Assembly (NCBI RefSeq): GCF_000012885.1
Contig: NC_007498.2
Coordinates: 1,364,001 to 1,428,000 of the forward strand
Direction: 5' to 3'
From: Syntrophotalea carbinolica DSM 2380
GTDB taxonomy: Bacteria; Desulfobacterota; Desulfuromonadia; Desulfuromonadales; Syntrophotaleaceae
Length of the DNA stretch: 64,000 nucleotides
Shown one piece after another: positions 37,396 to 46,408 of the stretch. Under the pieces are notes generated by a model, which was not told the DNA's origin, did no database searches, and saw only the letters and a program-made list of their open reading frames with translations. A program made the translations under genes and the position numbers. Every line of letters starts with the position of its first letter. Positions within the stretch are counted from its first letter, which is position 1.

Positions 37396-37821
37396 TTAGC
37401 GGCCGTCCTGGCAAACGTATTTGAGGGTTGATAATTTCTTGCTGAGTATCTGGGTCGTGGTTTCATAGAGTAGCTGGTTTTCGCTCTGGGCGATGAGTTG
37501 CTTGTCCAGATCTACGCCGTTGCCGTCATTGCTCAGGCCCTGGTCCGGGCGACGCTGGATTTGCCCCTGCAGCGTGTCCAGTCCCCCGGCGGCAATGGGA
37601 ATATGCCTTGGGTGGGGCTGGTCTGAGGGCTGGCCCGGGGCGGACTGATTGTTTTGCAGCGCACGGGCAAGGTCCTCCTCAAACGACAGTTGTACCGGGA
37701 TGTAGCCCGGAGTTTGGGAGTTTGCGATATTGGAGGCAATCAGTTCCTGTTTTTGCTGGCGCAAATCCAGAACCTTGCTCAATACGTTAATGGTGCGATC
37801 GAAAATTCTGATTTCTGACAT
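37396..37821 (-). CDS. flgB: Proximal rod protein FlgB
   Basis: A 141 aa rod subunit with the FlgB N-terminal pattern KVLDLRQQKQELIASNIANSQTPGY (in parts). The ATG at 37821 follows AAAGGTG; an in-frame GTG at 37830 overlaps that site. It lies 17 bp after the TPR gene that heads the run. Confidence 0.94.
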   Translation of the reverse strand: MSEIRIFDRTINVLSKVLDLRQQKQELIASNIANSQTPGYIPVQLSFEEDLARALQNNQSAPGQPSDQPHPRHIPIAAGGLDTLQGQIQRRPDQGLSNDGNGVDLDKQLIAQSENQLLYETTTQILSKKLSTLKYVCQDGR

Positions 37822-37838
37822 GGGTTGCACCTTTCGAT

Positions 37839-40232
37839 TTAAAGACGGGCCGATCGTTTCATGTCATGAGCCGCAATGGCATCTTTGGCCAGGCGTGCCC
37901 AAAAAGAAGCTTGTTTGTTTTCGGCAACTTGCCGAAAAAGTTTTAGGGCCGATTGGTTATCGCCGGATAACAGTTTTATCTGGCCGCAGCGATACGTTGC
38001 CTGATCGGCATAGGTCTTATGCCGTCGCAGCTGTTCGTAAAGATCCAGAGCTTCGGCGTTGCGAGTCTCTTTGAACAGGGCCTCCGCTCTGAGGAGCAGG
38101 CCCTCGGGGGTATCGTTTAAACTTTTGGGTTGTTGAATGATTCTTCGACTGTTGCCCTGTTTCCAGTGAATTACAGCACTTTGAAGGGCAATGTCGGCAT
38201 TTGTAAGGTGTTTGTACTTCTGCAGCAGCTGGACCGCTTCATCGAGACGGTTGGATTTGGCCATGGCCATCAGTTGCAATTCGAAAAGTTGAAGTCGATC
38301 CTTACCTGAGGGATATTTTTCCAGGTAGCGCCGCGCCAGGGAGATGGCCATGGCATACTGCGAGCGGTCATGCAGCAGTTGAACCAGAGGCAGGTAGTAA
38401 GCTTTGTCCCGGTGTCCCGCTCCTTTACGATCGATCAGGAAAAAATAGGTTTTGCTGGCCTTTTGCCATAATCCGAGCCGGGTGTAAGCCTGGGCCAGGT
38501 CGGGAAGAAAAGACCAGGACAGATTGCCGTCGATCAGCAGGTCGCGATGTTCTTCGACCATGACCACGGCTTCCAGGTCGTGCCCGTCCCGGATCAGCTT
38601 TTCAATAAGCGGCGGCAGAATTTCCGACAAAAGGGTTTTCGCTTCCTTTTGAAACGGTCCGCGCGAAAAATTGCGCAGAAAAACCTTCAGCAATGCGGCG
38701 GCCCGGTCTTGCTGATTATGCAGATGGTGGACCAACGCTTGTTTTATAGCCGCCTCTTCCCGCAAAGAGCGCAGCGGCGCGTTTTCGGCAATCGTGCCGT
38801 AGTCCCTGGCAATCTGCAGAAATGACACGTTTTCCTGGTTTGAAAAGCGGTGATCGAGCAAAGCCATCCACGCAAAAAATCCTGTTTCCGTCCCTTCGTA
38901 ATTGTCACGTAATTGCTCCAGGGAAACCAGCGCCCGCTTGCGATCCTTGGCAAGATAGGCAGCTTTTGCCGCACAGAATTCGGCGTTTCCATGCTGGATG
39001 GGATCGTGCAGGCTTTGGCTTAATTCCACGAAATGAACCTCGGCCTCCTTGTATCGGCCGGTTTCAAGGCAGCTCAGTCCGGCATCGTAACGGATGTCGG
39101 GAAACCGGGCATGCAGGTCGGGGCGGGAGTACATACGGCGAAAGCCGCGAGCCGCCTTGGTTTTTTTACCCATGTGGAGAAGTGCTTGCGAACGTCGCCA
39201 TTGGACCGTCCGCTGCAGGGCGTTCGGCCAATGCTGAACCGGTTTTTTGAGGAGAGCGTAGGCTTGTGCGTGCTTGCCGATTGCCAGCAACAACTCGGCT
39301 TCAAGCAGCCGGGCGTACGGGGTCAGGGGAGATGTTGTGGCTGAGGCGGCCAGTACCGGCGCGAGTGAACACCGTGCCTGATAGGGGGCGCCGCTGGCGG
39401 CTTCAGCCAGCGCGCAAAGATAGTTTGCCCTGGCGGGTTGCGCTGCATCACCTTCTTCAGTTTTTAACGCGTTTAATATCTGTACGGCCCGCTTTGCATG
39501 CCCCGTGCGCAGCAACGCCTCGGCTTTCAGTTCTGCGCCGGGATGCCCCGTCACAGGAATGCCCGCTTGTTTCAGTTCTGCAGCCAGCGTTTGCCACTTT
39601 CCGCTGTTGGCCAGTTTAAGCGCTTTGTGCAATATGGGCTCGGTCCGGTCTGTGGGCCAAGAGGGCAAGGCCGGTAGAGAATATTGCATGGGGGTCTGAA
39701 TGTCAGGCCGGGTGTGGAAAACCTTGAAGAAGTCCTGCCAGCGGCCCGTATAGACGGAATTGAGCTGCGGCGTGGCAATGCTGTCGAGACTCTTGTGCGC
39801 GGTCGGCATGCCGCTTAGTTGAAAAGCAACAGCCGGGCGTTGAGCGCCTTCGGTCGGCCAGCGAATATCCAGAGTTATCTGTTGCCTGGCAGGCGATTCA
39901 ATGGTCGCGACGCGGGTCGGAATTTTATGTAACAAGATAGAGACCAGCAGCTCCTCCTGCTTTCGGGCCAGGAGAACTTTTACGATTTTATCGTCTTCCG
40001 GGAGGGTGGTCAGGGATGAACCTATGTCGGTCTGCTGAAAAAGAAGATCGACACGTTGACCGGACGTTTCGAGGTGAAACTCCGGGAGTTTCGAAAAGTC
40101 GAAGACGACCCGCGACTGGTCAAACTCATCCACCTTGGTGAGGTTCTGCAGCCTGTGTACATCGGCGGCCCGGACCGGAAGTACCGAACCGATGAGCAGC
40201 AGGACTATGACGAGTAATCGCAGTTTGATCAT
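37839..40232 (-). CDS. Exported TPR protein heading the flagellar run
   Basis: A 797 aa protein with a signal peptide (LRLLVIVLLLIGSVLPVRAA), an N-terminal AMIN-like beta domain (about 30-115, SRVVFDFSKLPEFHLETSG) and many TPR-like helical pairs through to the C-terminus. The ATG at 40232 is chosen because it begins the signal peptide; the frame is open upstream to 40415 but that stretch covers the promoter. In deltaproteobacteria a similar TPR gene often precedes flgB; it may help assemble or localise the basal body in the periplasm, which is inference. It follows a sigma-54 promoter by about 50 bp of leader. Confidence 0.75.
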   Translation of the reverse strand: MIKLRLLVIVLLLIGSVLPVRAADVHRLQNLTKVDEFDQSRVVFDFSKLPEFHLETSGQRVDLLFQQTDIGSSLTTLPEDDKIVKVLLARKQEELLVSILLHKIPTRVATIESPARQQITLDIRWPTEGAQRPAVAFQLSGMPTAHKSLDSIATPQLNSVYTGRWQDFFKVFHTRPDIQTPMQYSLPALPSWPTDRTEPILHKALKLANSGKWQTLAAELKQAGIPVTGHPGAELKAEALLRTGHAKRAVQILNALKTEEGDAAQPARANYLCALAEAASGAPYQARCSLAPVLAASATTSPLTPYARLLEAELLLAIGKHAQAYALLKKPVQHWPNALQRTVQWRRSQALLHMGKKTKAARGFRRMYSRPDLHARFPDIRYDAGLSCLETGRYKEAEVHFVELSQSLHDPIQHGNAEFCAAKAAYLAKDRKRALVSLEQLRDNYEGTETGFFAWMALLDHRFSNQENVSFLQIARDYGTIAENAPLRSLREEAAIKQALVHHLHNQQDRAAALLKVFLRNFSRGPFQKEAKTLLSEILPPLIEKLIRDGHDLEAVVMVEEHRDLLIDGNLSWSFLPDLAQAYTRLGLWQKASKTYFFLIDRKGAGHRDKAYYLPLVQLLHDRSQYAMAISLARRYLEKYPSGKDRLQLFELQLMAMAKSNRLDEAVQLLQKYKHLTNADIALQSAVIHWKQGNSRRIIQQPKSLNDTPEGLLLRAEALFKETRNAEALDLYEQLRRHKTYADQATYRCGQIKLLSGDNQSALKLFRQVAENKQASFWARLAKDAIAAHDMKRSARL

Positions 40233-40682
40233 AAAAGCACGCTCTTGGAAAGAAATAGTGGCAGCAGGTTGTTTGCCCGTTGTTCTGGGTGGTTTTGCTA
40301 TTATTGTGCCAATCATTAACATGTTGAAAAACAGCCATAAATTCATATTCATTGAAAAGTGGTGCCGGACGACATGCTTTTCAGACAAGGATTTGACAGG
40401 GCAATGGTGTGGCAACGCTGTCGATGGGGTGCAACATAACTGGGGCAGGCCAGGGGCAGTCGGTGTCGAATTTTTTCGCGATAAGGACCCGTCCTGTGTT
40501 GAAGCGGCCTTGCTGCGGGCGGATTGTTAAATGTTTTATAAAATTATTGAATGTGGCCCGAAACTTGAAGTATCATCGACGCGCCGATTTGTGACGTCGC
40601 CGATCCTGACAGCGGGAGAGGGACGCCGCAACGGGCTGACTTTGGATACCACGTGGATGAAAACCACATCAGAGAGGCACCG
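40233..40682. other. Divergent control region between the flagellar run and the che cluster
   Basis: A 450 bp gap between the TPR gene and cheA. It contains the sigma-54 promoter at 40296-40311 for the minus strand. I did not find a good promoter for cheA; a sigma-54-like stretch at 40554-40569 has a broken -12 element. No small gene was seen. Confidence 0.5.
40296..40311 (-). promoter_or_regulatory. Sigma-54 promoter of the TPR-flgBC-fliEFGHIJ-fliK-flgDE run
   Basis: On the minus strand the sequence is TGGCACAATAATAGCA, with GG and GC exactly 10 nt apart and one change from TGGCAC-N5-TTGCA. The predicted start is near 40284, about 50 nt before the TPR gene. Confidence 0.78.
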
Positions 40683-43346
40683 ATGACCACTGATTTGTTG
40701 TCAGAACAGGCTGAAATTGTTAATGAATTCCTTCTTGAGAGCAGGGAGATGCTGGACCAGCTCGAGCCCACGATCATTGAGTTGGGGCAGAGTTGCCAGG
40801 TAGTCGATTGCTGGTTAGCCCAGGAATGTAGCAATACTCTTTGCCAGAGACATGGTCGATCTCTTGACATGCCTTGCTGGTTGCAAACCGGATATGTGGA
40901 AGGGGGCGACCAGTCCTGCCCGCATGCGTCATCCGCGGAAGAGTGTCGCTCTTGCGTTGTGTTCCAAAGTATCAACGGTCATGGCGAGACCATGAATGCC
41001 ATATTCCGTTTGTTCCATTCCATGAAGGGCAGCGCCGGTTTCCTCGAACTGAACCATATCGCCCATGTTGCCCATGCTGCAGAGAGTCTGCTGGACATGA
41101 TCCGGTCCGGTAAGATTCAGATGATTCCCGAACATGTGCAGTTCCTTTGCCAGTCTTGTGATTTTGCCAAGGAGGCGATGGACCATGTCGAACAGGAATT
41201 GAACGACCAGGGTATGGAGGAGGCTGCCAACCACATTTCGGAATTGCTCGCCAAGGCGGCCGAGGATGCATTGAGCAGGATTGAACATGCATCGACGGAT
41301 GGTGCTGAACAAGCCGCTGTCGCTGCGGAATCGAATGATGCTGCCGAACCGAATGATGCTGCCGAACCGAATGAGGATGCCGGTCTGGAAGCAGACGATT
41401 TCGACGATTTGATGCAGATGCTTATTTCTCCGGAAATGCTGGAGCGCTTTGTTCAGGAAGCCGACGAGTTGCTGCAGAATGTCGAGCAGGGGTTGTTGGC
41501 CTGGAGCGACGATAAGCTCGATGCGGAAGGGATCGCCGAACTTTATCGAAATGTGCACAGTTTTAAAGGCAACAGCGGTTTTTTCAGCTTTGGCGATATG
41601 GAAAAGCTCACCCACCAGATGGAAACATTGCTCGATATTGCCAAGGAGGGGGGGGAGTTTTCCAACGGTTCGCCTGCAGAGGCATTGCTCGGTTGCCTGG
41701 ATGCCCTGCGTGGGGCGGTGGCCGATATCTCCCAAGGGGGCAAGGGCGTCATCGAGGAAGTCGATGAGCTTCTGAAGCAGCTTGTCCGCTATGTCCCCAC
41801 GGAGGATGCCGAAACGACTCCGGAGGATTCTGAGCCTGCACGGATACCGGAAGATTGCTTGCGCGAGTCGGCCGTGCCTGCCGAGGATTTGGGAGAGGAT
41901 GACGATACTTCGTCCGCCTCTGGGTCTCGTTTGCTCGGCGAAATTCTCGTTGAGGAAGGGCTTGCCGATGAAGGTGAAATCGCTGAGGTTATAGAAGAGC
42001 AGCGCAAACCTCTCGGAGAGTTGCTGGTCGAACGGGGCAAGGTCGGGCCGGAGCAGTTGGCTAAGGCTCTGGAGATCCAGAAGCAAAGCGGCCAAGCCAA
42101 ATCGTCCGGAGGGACCAATGGGGCTGCGATGCCGTCCAAGGGCAAGCCGCCTGCCATGAACCGTCAGGATATTCGGGTCGATCTGGCCAAACTTGACGAT
42201 CTGATCAACTTGATCGGCGAGATGGTTATTGCCGAAAACATGTTGTTGCGCAGCCCCGATCTTGAGGGGTTGGAGCTCGACAATTTTAGTAAGGCCGCCC
42301 AGCAGATGAGCAAGATTGTCCGTGATCTGCAGGAAATGGCCATGATTATTCGAATGATCCCTGTTTCCGGTCTGTTCCGGCGCATGATCCGACTGGTGCA
42401 CGATCTGTCGGTGAAATCCGGGAAAAAGGTTGACCTGCAGCTGTTTGGCCAGGAGACGGAGGTCGATAAGACGGTTATCGAGCAGATCACCGATCCTTTG
42501 GTACATCTGCTGCGCAACAGTCTTGATCACGGTCTTGAAACCCCGGCCGAACGTCTGGCCGCCGGCAAACCCGAAAAAGGGGTGGTTAAGCTGTCGGCCC
42601 GGCATCAGGAAGGGGAAGTGTGGATCGAAGTGCAGGATGATGGTCGCGGTCTGAATCGTGACAAAATTCTGTCCAAAGCTATCGGCAAGGGATTGGTCGC
42701 CGGCGATGGCAGTCATCTAAGCGATAAAGAAATTTACAACCTTATTTTTCAGCCCGGTTTTTCCACCGCCGACAAGGTGACGGATGTTTCCGGGCGCGGC
42801 GTCGGCATGGATGTCGTAAAGAAGAATCTGGAAAAGATCAAAGGCAAAATCGAAGTGCAGAGCACGCCGGGCCAGGGCTCACGCATAACCTTGCGGATTC
42901 CTCTGACTCTCGCCATTATCGATGGGATGTTGGTACGTATCGGTGAATCCCGTTGTATTGTCCCGTTGTTGGCGATTCGGGAGATCTTCCGTCCGACCAC
43001 AGACGATATTACGGTTATGCCCGACGGTCAGGAACTGGCGAAAGTCCGGGAGAGTTTTCACCCGGTTGTTTATCTCGACCGGTTGCTGGAAGAGCCGGCG
43101 GATTATAACGCCATCGAAGATGGTGTTTTGATTGTGCTGGAGTATCAGGATAAATTCCTTTGCCTGCTGGTGGATGAAATCCTCGGTCAGCAACAGACCG
43201 TTATCAAGGGCTTATCCGATTACATCGGCAATGTGCGCATTGCTTCGGGATGTACCATCCTGGGCAACGGTGAGGTCTGTCTTATCCTGGATGTGGCTAC
43301 GCTGGTAGACGAACATGTGGGGCAACGGCGCTTGCAGGGGCAGTAA
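40683..43346 (+). CDS. cheA: Chemotaxis histidine kinase CheA with two HPt domains and a Cys-rich insert
   Basis: An 887 aa kinase. HPt1 carries the phosphorylated His112 (RLFHSMKGSAGF) but is split by an insert at about residues 36-92 with eight cysteines (38, 43, 49, 54, 65, 79, 88, 91). HPt2 carries His292 (NVHSFKGNSGFF). Residues about 417-471 contain two LGE(I/L)LVE(E/R)G units resembling the N-terminal domain of GspE/PilB ATPases. Then come the dimer domain, the HATPase core (HLLRNSLDHGLETP, DDGRGL, GRGVGMDVV) and a C-terminal CheW-like domain. The ATG at 40683 follows GAGG at 6 nt. It heads the cheA-W-R-B-D set and probably phosphorylates the CheY-like proteins and CheB encoded downstream. 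Confidence 0.95.
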   Translation: MTTDLLSEQAEIVNEFLLESREMLDQLEPTIIELGQSCQVVDCWLAQECSNTLCQRHGRSLDMPCWLQTGYVEGGDQSCPHASSAEECRSCVVFQSINGHGETMNAIFRLFHSMKGSAGFLELNHIAHVAHAAESLLDMIRSGKIQMIPEHVQFLCQSCDFAKEAMDHVEQELNDQGMEEAANHISELLAKAAEDALSRIEHASTDGAEQAAVAAESNDAAEPNDAAEPNEDAGLEADDFDDLMQMLISPEMLERFVQEADELLQNVEQGLLAWSDDKLDAEGIAELYRNVHSFKGNSGFFSFGDMEKLTHQMETLLDIAKEGGEFSNGSPAEALLGCLDALRGAVADISQGGKGVIEEVDELLKQLVRYVPTEDAETTPEDSEPARIPEDCLRESAVPAEDLGEDDDTSSASGSRLLGEILVEEGLADEGEIAEVIEEQRKPLGELLVERGKVGPEQLAKALEIQKQSGQAKSSGGTNGAAMPSKGKPPAMNRQDIRVDLAKLDDLINLIGEMVIAENMLLRSPDLEGLELDNFSKAAQQMSKIVRDLQEMAMIIRMIPVSGLFRRMIRLVHDLSVKSGKKVDLQLFGQETEVDKTVIEQITDPLVHLLRNSLDHGLETPAERLAAGKPEKGVVKLSARHQEGEVWIEVQDDGRGLNRDKILSKAIGKGLVAGDGSHLSDKEIYNLIFQPGFSTADKVTDVSGRGVGMDVVKKNLEKIKGKIEVQSTPGQGSRITLRIPLTLAIIDGMLVRIGESRCIVPLLAIREIFRPTTDDITVMPDGQELAKVRESFHPVVYLDRLLEEPADYNAIEDGVLIVLEYQDKFLCLLVDEILGQQQTVIKGLSDYIGNVRIASGCTILGNGEVCLILDVATLVDEHVGQRRLQGQ

Positions 43347-43495
43347 GCTGCCTTCCGCCGATGCCCTGGTGACATCTCCGATGCGGCTTGAGCGTCAGTC
43401 AGAAAATGACCTCAAGGGCCAGTCCGGGGAAATGGCTTGACCGCGCAGGGCTCGATGCGTGAGCGTATTATTTTTAGGTTTACAAAGGGGGATAT

Positions 43496-43972
43496 ATGAC
43501 TGCTGAATCTCATTTGGACATGGTCGCCGGTATGGATGTCTCATCCGAAGATACCCTGCATGGGAAATTCCTGGTGTTTAAAGTCGGTAGCGAGGAGTTT
43601 GGCATCGAAATCCGCCACGTCACCGAAATTGTAGGTATTCAGAAGATCAACGAAGTACCCGATCTGCCGGGTTATATGAAGGGTGTTATCAACCTGCGCG
43701 GCCGTGTTATTCCGGTCATGGATATACGCACCCGTTTCGGTATGTCGGACCGCGATTACGATGAGCGCACCTGTATTATCGTCGTGCATGTCGACGGCGA
43801 GACATCCGGACTGATTATCGACGAGGTCAAGGAAGTTACCGAAATCGCGGATAACCAGATCGAGCCTCCCCCCGGCCGTTCGGCGCAAACCGGGCAATAT
43901 GTCAAGGGGATCGGCAAGGTCAACGACGAAGTGAAAATTCTGCTGGACGTTCAGAGACTGTTTTATGCCTGA
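43496..43972 (+). CDS. cheW: Chemotaxis adaptor CheW
   Basis: A 158 aa adaptor coupling receptors to CheA. It has the CheW fold signatures FKVGSEEFGIEIRHVTEI (in parts), GYMKGVINLRGRVIPVMD and LIIDEVKEVTEI. The ATG follows AAAGGGGG. The stop overlaps the cheR start by 8 nt. Normal length. Confidence 0.96.
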   Translation: MTAESHLDMVAGMDVSSEDTLHGKFLVFKVGSEEFGIEIRHVTEIVGIQKINEVPDLPGYMKGVINLRGRVIPVMDIRTRFGMSDRDYDERTCIIVVHVDGETSGLIIDEVKEVTEIADNQIEPPPGRSAQTGQYVKGIGKVNDEVKILLDVQRLFYA

Positions 43973-44840
43973 CACAAAACGGCGTTCAGCGCCGATGTTT
44001 CCCGATAGTGGCATGTTGATGCGTATCACGGACGAAGAGTTCGAGTTGTTGCGTGGGCTCATCTACAATCGTTTTGGGATTAATCTTACCGATCAGAAAC
44101 GATCTTTGTTGGTTGGACGCCTGCAGAAGGTTCTGCGGCAAAGCGGTCACACCAGTTTTAAAAGCTATTACGAAGCTTTGCTGGGAGACCCGACCGAACA
44201 GGCCCTCAGCCAGCTGGTGGATCGCATTTCCACCAACCATACGTATTTTTACCGGGAAAAATCCCATTTCGATTTTTTTATCGAGACGGCGCTTCCGCAG
44301 CTGAAAAAGACCCTGGAGAAACAGAACCAGCGCGATATACGCATCTGGTGCGCCGGGTGTTCCAGCGGTGAAGAGGCCTATATGCTGCTGATGCTTTTGC
44401 GCGAGTTTTTCGGTAACCAGTATGCGCAATGGGATGGCGGCATCCTAGCAACGGATATCTCCTCACGGGTACTCGATATTGCCAGACGCGGCGTTTATCC
44501 CGAGGATCGGGTGCGGAACCTTCCGGAGCATTTGCGGCGCAAATATTTTCGTGCGCTGCCCGACGGGCAGTTTGAAGTTATCGAGGAGTTGCGGCAGGAA
44601 GCGACATTCAGGCGTTTCAATCTGATGAACGATGTTTTTCCGTTTAAAAAGCCTTTTCATGTCATCTTTTGCCGTAATGTGATGATTTACTTTGACGATC
44701 CGACACGCAAAAACCTGGTGGCCAAATTTCATAGGCATACGGTCGCGGGAGGCTACTTTTTCCTGGGGCATTCAGAAACCCTGGGCAGGGGGCAGAGTCT
44801 GTACCAATATCTGGCACCCGCCGTTTACCACAAACAGTAG
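43965..44840 (+). CDS. cheR: Chemoreceptor methyltransferase CheR
   Basis: A 291 aa S-adenosylmethionine-dependent methyltransferase that methylates glutamates on chemoreceptors. It has the N-terminal helical domain (FELLRGLIYNRFGINL), the STNHTYFYRE region and the SAM site IWCAGCSSGEEAYMLLMLL (in parts), then VIFCRNVMIYFD. Its start lies inside the end of cheW. Its partner CheB follows after 13 bp. Confidence 0.95.
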   Translation: MPDTKRRSAPMFPDSGMLMRITDEEFELLRGLIYNRFGINLTDQKRSLLVGRLQKVLRQSGHTSFKSYYEALLGDPTEQALSQLVDRISTNHTYFYREKSHFDFFIETALPQLKKTLEKQNQRDIRIWCAGCSSGEEAYMLLMLLREFFGNQYAQWDGGILATDISSRVLDIARRGVYPEDRVRNLPEHLRRKYFRALPDGQFEVIEELRQEATFRRFNLMNDVFPFKKPFHVIFCRNVMIYFDDPTRKNLVAKFHRHTVAGGYFFLGHSETLGRGQSLYQYLAPAVYHKQ

Positions 44841-44853
44841 TCAGGGATAACCG

Positions 44854-45915
44854 ATGCCAAAAAAAATACGAGTGCTTGTTATCGATGATTCCGCCCTCGT
44901 GCGGCAGATCCTGAGCAAGGGGTTGGCCCTGGACCCTTCCATCGAAGTGGTCGGAACCGCAGGGGATCCTTATATCGCCCGGGATAAAATTGTTAAATTG
45001 CAACCCGATGTGCTAACTTTGGACGTCGAAATGCCGCGTATGGACGGGGTTGACTTCTTACGCCGCCTGATGCCGCAATATCCACTTCCTGTGGTGATGG
45101 TCAGTTCTTTGACACAAAAGGGCAAGCAGATCACCCTCGATTCTCTGGATGCCGGGGCCGTCGATTTCGTCTCCAAGCCGACCAGCGATATCGCCCGGGG
45201 GCTAAAAGCGATGCTCTCGGAATTGTGCGCCAAGGTCAAGCTGGCATCTACCGCCAATGTCTCGCATTGGAAAGCGGCCCGAACTGTGGTGCCTGCTCGG
45301 CTCAAAACCCTGGAAAAAAGGGCTTTGGCCGAGTCGACGGATAAGGTTATCGCCATCGGTGCGTCTACCGGCGGAACCGAAGCTATCCGCAAGATCATAG
45401 CGCAGTTCCCTGCGACCATGCCGGGGGTGGTGATTGTTCAGCACATGCCGGCCGGTTTTACCCGGCTGTTCGCCGAACGTCTCAACCAGCTGTGCGCCAT
45501 GGAGGTCAAGGAAGCGGCTACCGGCGACCGGATCATGCCGGGGCGGGTGTTGATCGGTCCCGGAGGATTTCACATGAAAGTGGTGCGTTCCGGTGGCTTT
45601 TATCAGGTTCGCTGCGAGCCCGGACCGCCTGTCAAAGGCCATTGTCCTTCCGTCGATGTGATGATGCACTCTGTCGCCAAGCATGTAGGGGGCAATGCCA
45701 TAGGCGTGATGCTTACGGGCATGGGCTCGGACGGTGCGGAGGGCATGAGGGCCATGCGCGAAGCCGGTGCCCGCAACCTGGCCCAGGATGAAGCCAGCTG
45801 CGTGGTGTTTGGCATGCCTAAAGTGGCCTATGAAATGGGGGGTGCTCACTCCCTGGTATCGTTGGATTCCATGGCACCCAGGATTGTCGACCTTCTTTCG
45901 GAGCGGCGAATATGA
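44854..45915 (+). CDS. cheB: Chemotaxis methylesterase/deamidase CheB
   Basis: A 353 aa response regulator with a receiver (VLVIDDSALVRQ, phosphoacceptor in LTLDVEMPRMDG) and a CheB_methylest domain holding the Ser-His-Asp triad: Ser in IGASTGGTEA, His in VIVQHMPAGFT, Asp in TGMGSDGAEG. It removes methyl groups added by CheR when phosphorylated by CheA. It overlaps cheD by 4 nt (ATGA). Confidence 0.97.
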   Translation: MPKKIRVLVIDDSALVRQILSKGLALDPSIEVVGTAGDPYIARDKIVKLQPDVLTLDVEMPRMDGVDFLRRLMPQYPLPVVMVSSLTQKGKQITLDSLDAGAVDFVSKPTSDIARGLKAMLSELCAKVKLASTANVSHWKAARTVVPARLKTLEKRALAESTDKVIAIGASTGGTEAIRKIIAQFPATMPGVVIVQHMPAGFTRLFAERLNQLCAMEVKEAATGDRIMPGRVLIGPGGFHMKVVRSGGFYQVRCEPGPPVKGHCPSVDVMMHSVAKHVGGNAIGVMLTGMGSDGAEGMRAMREAGARNLAQDEASCVVFGMPKVAYEMGGAHSLVSLDSMAPRIVDLLSERRI

Positions 45916-46400
45916 GCGATCTTATTTTGGGTATCGGGGAATATGGTGTGTCCAAAACCCCCGGTTCCATGGTTAAAACATACGCCCTCGGTTCATGTGT
46001 AGCCGTAACCATGTATGAACCGAATCTGAAAATAGCCGGAATGGTTCATGTGGCCCTTCCCGAATCCAAACTTAATACCGCCAAGGGCGAGCAATGTCCG
46101 GGATATTTTGCCGATCTCGGCGTCCCCTTGCTGTTCAAGGAAATGGTGCGTTTGGGGTGTCATGCACGAGGACGGGGTTTGGTCGTCAAAATGCTCGGCG
46201 GCGCTGCTGTTATGGCAGGCAACGATACGTTTAATATAGGCAAGCGCAATATCCTTGCGGTAAAAAAGATTTTGTGGAAGCTGGGGATGGGACCGGTCGC
46301 CGAAGATGTCGGCGCTAATTATAGTCGCACGGTATCGTTGCACGTCGATACCGGCTTGGTGAACGTGTCATGTCCCGGACGCGGCCAATGGCAAATATAG
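45912..46400 (+). CDS. cheD: Chemoreceptor glutamine deamidase CheD
   Basis: A 162 aa deamidase with the catalytic Cys in ALGSCVAVTMYE and the His in GMVHVALPES. CheD deamidates receptors and, in many bacteria, is controlled by CheC-type phosphatases; CheX/CheC-like genes lie just downstream. Start by ATGA overlap with cheB. Confidence 0.95.
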   Translation: MSDLILGIGEYGVSKTPGSMVKTYALGSCVAVTMYEPNLKIAGMVHVALPESKLNTAKGEQCPGYFADLGVPLLFKEMVRLGCHARGRGLVVKMLGGAAVMAGNDTFNIGKRNILAVKKILWKLGMGPVAEDVGANYSRTVSLHVDTGLVNVSCPGRGQWQI

Positions 46401-46408
46401 GGGGGGGC

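Noticed and set aside
40554-40569. Sigma-54-like element (TGGCCCG-AAAC-TTGAA) before cheA
   Set aside because: The essential C of the -12 GC is replaced by A, so it should not work as a sigma-54 promoter.
40929-42716. Long open frame antisense to cheA (about 595 codons)
   Set aside because: It lies wholly opposite a clear CheA gene, has no ribosome site or family resemblance, and is a by-product of GC-rich codon use.
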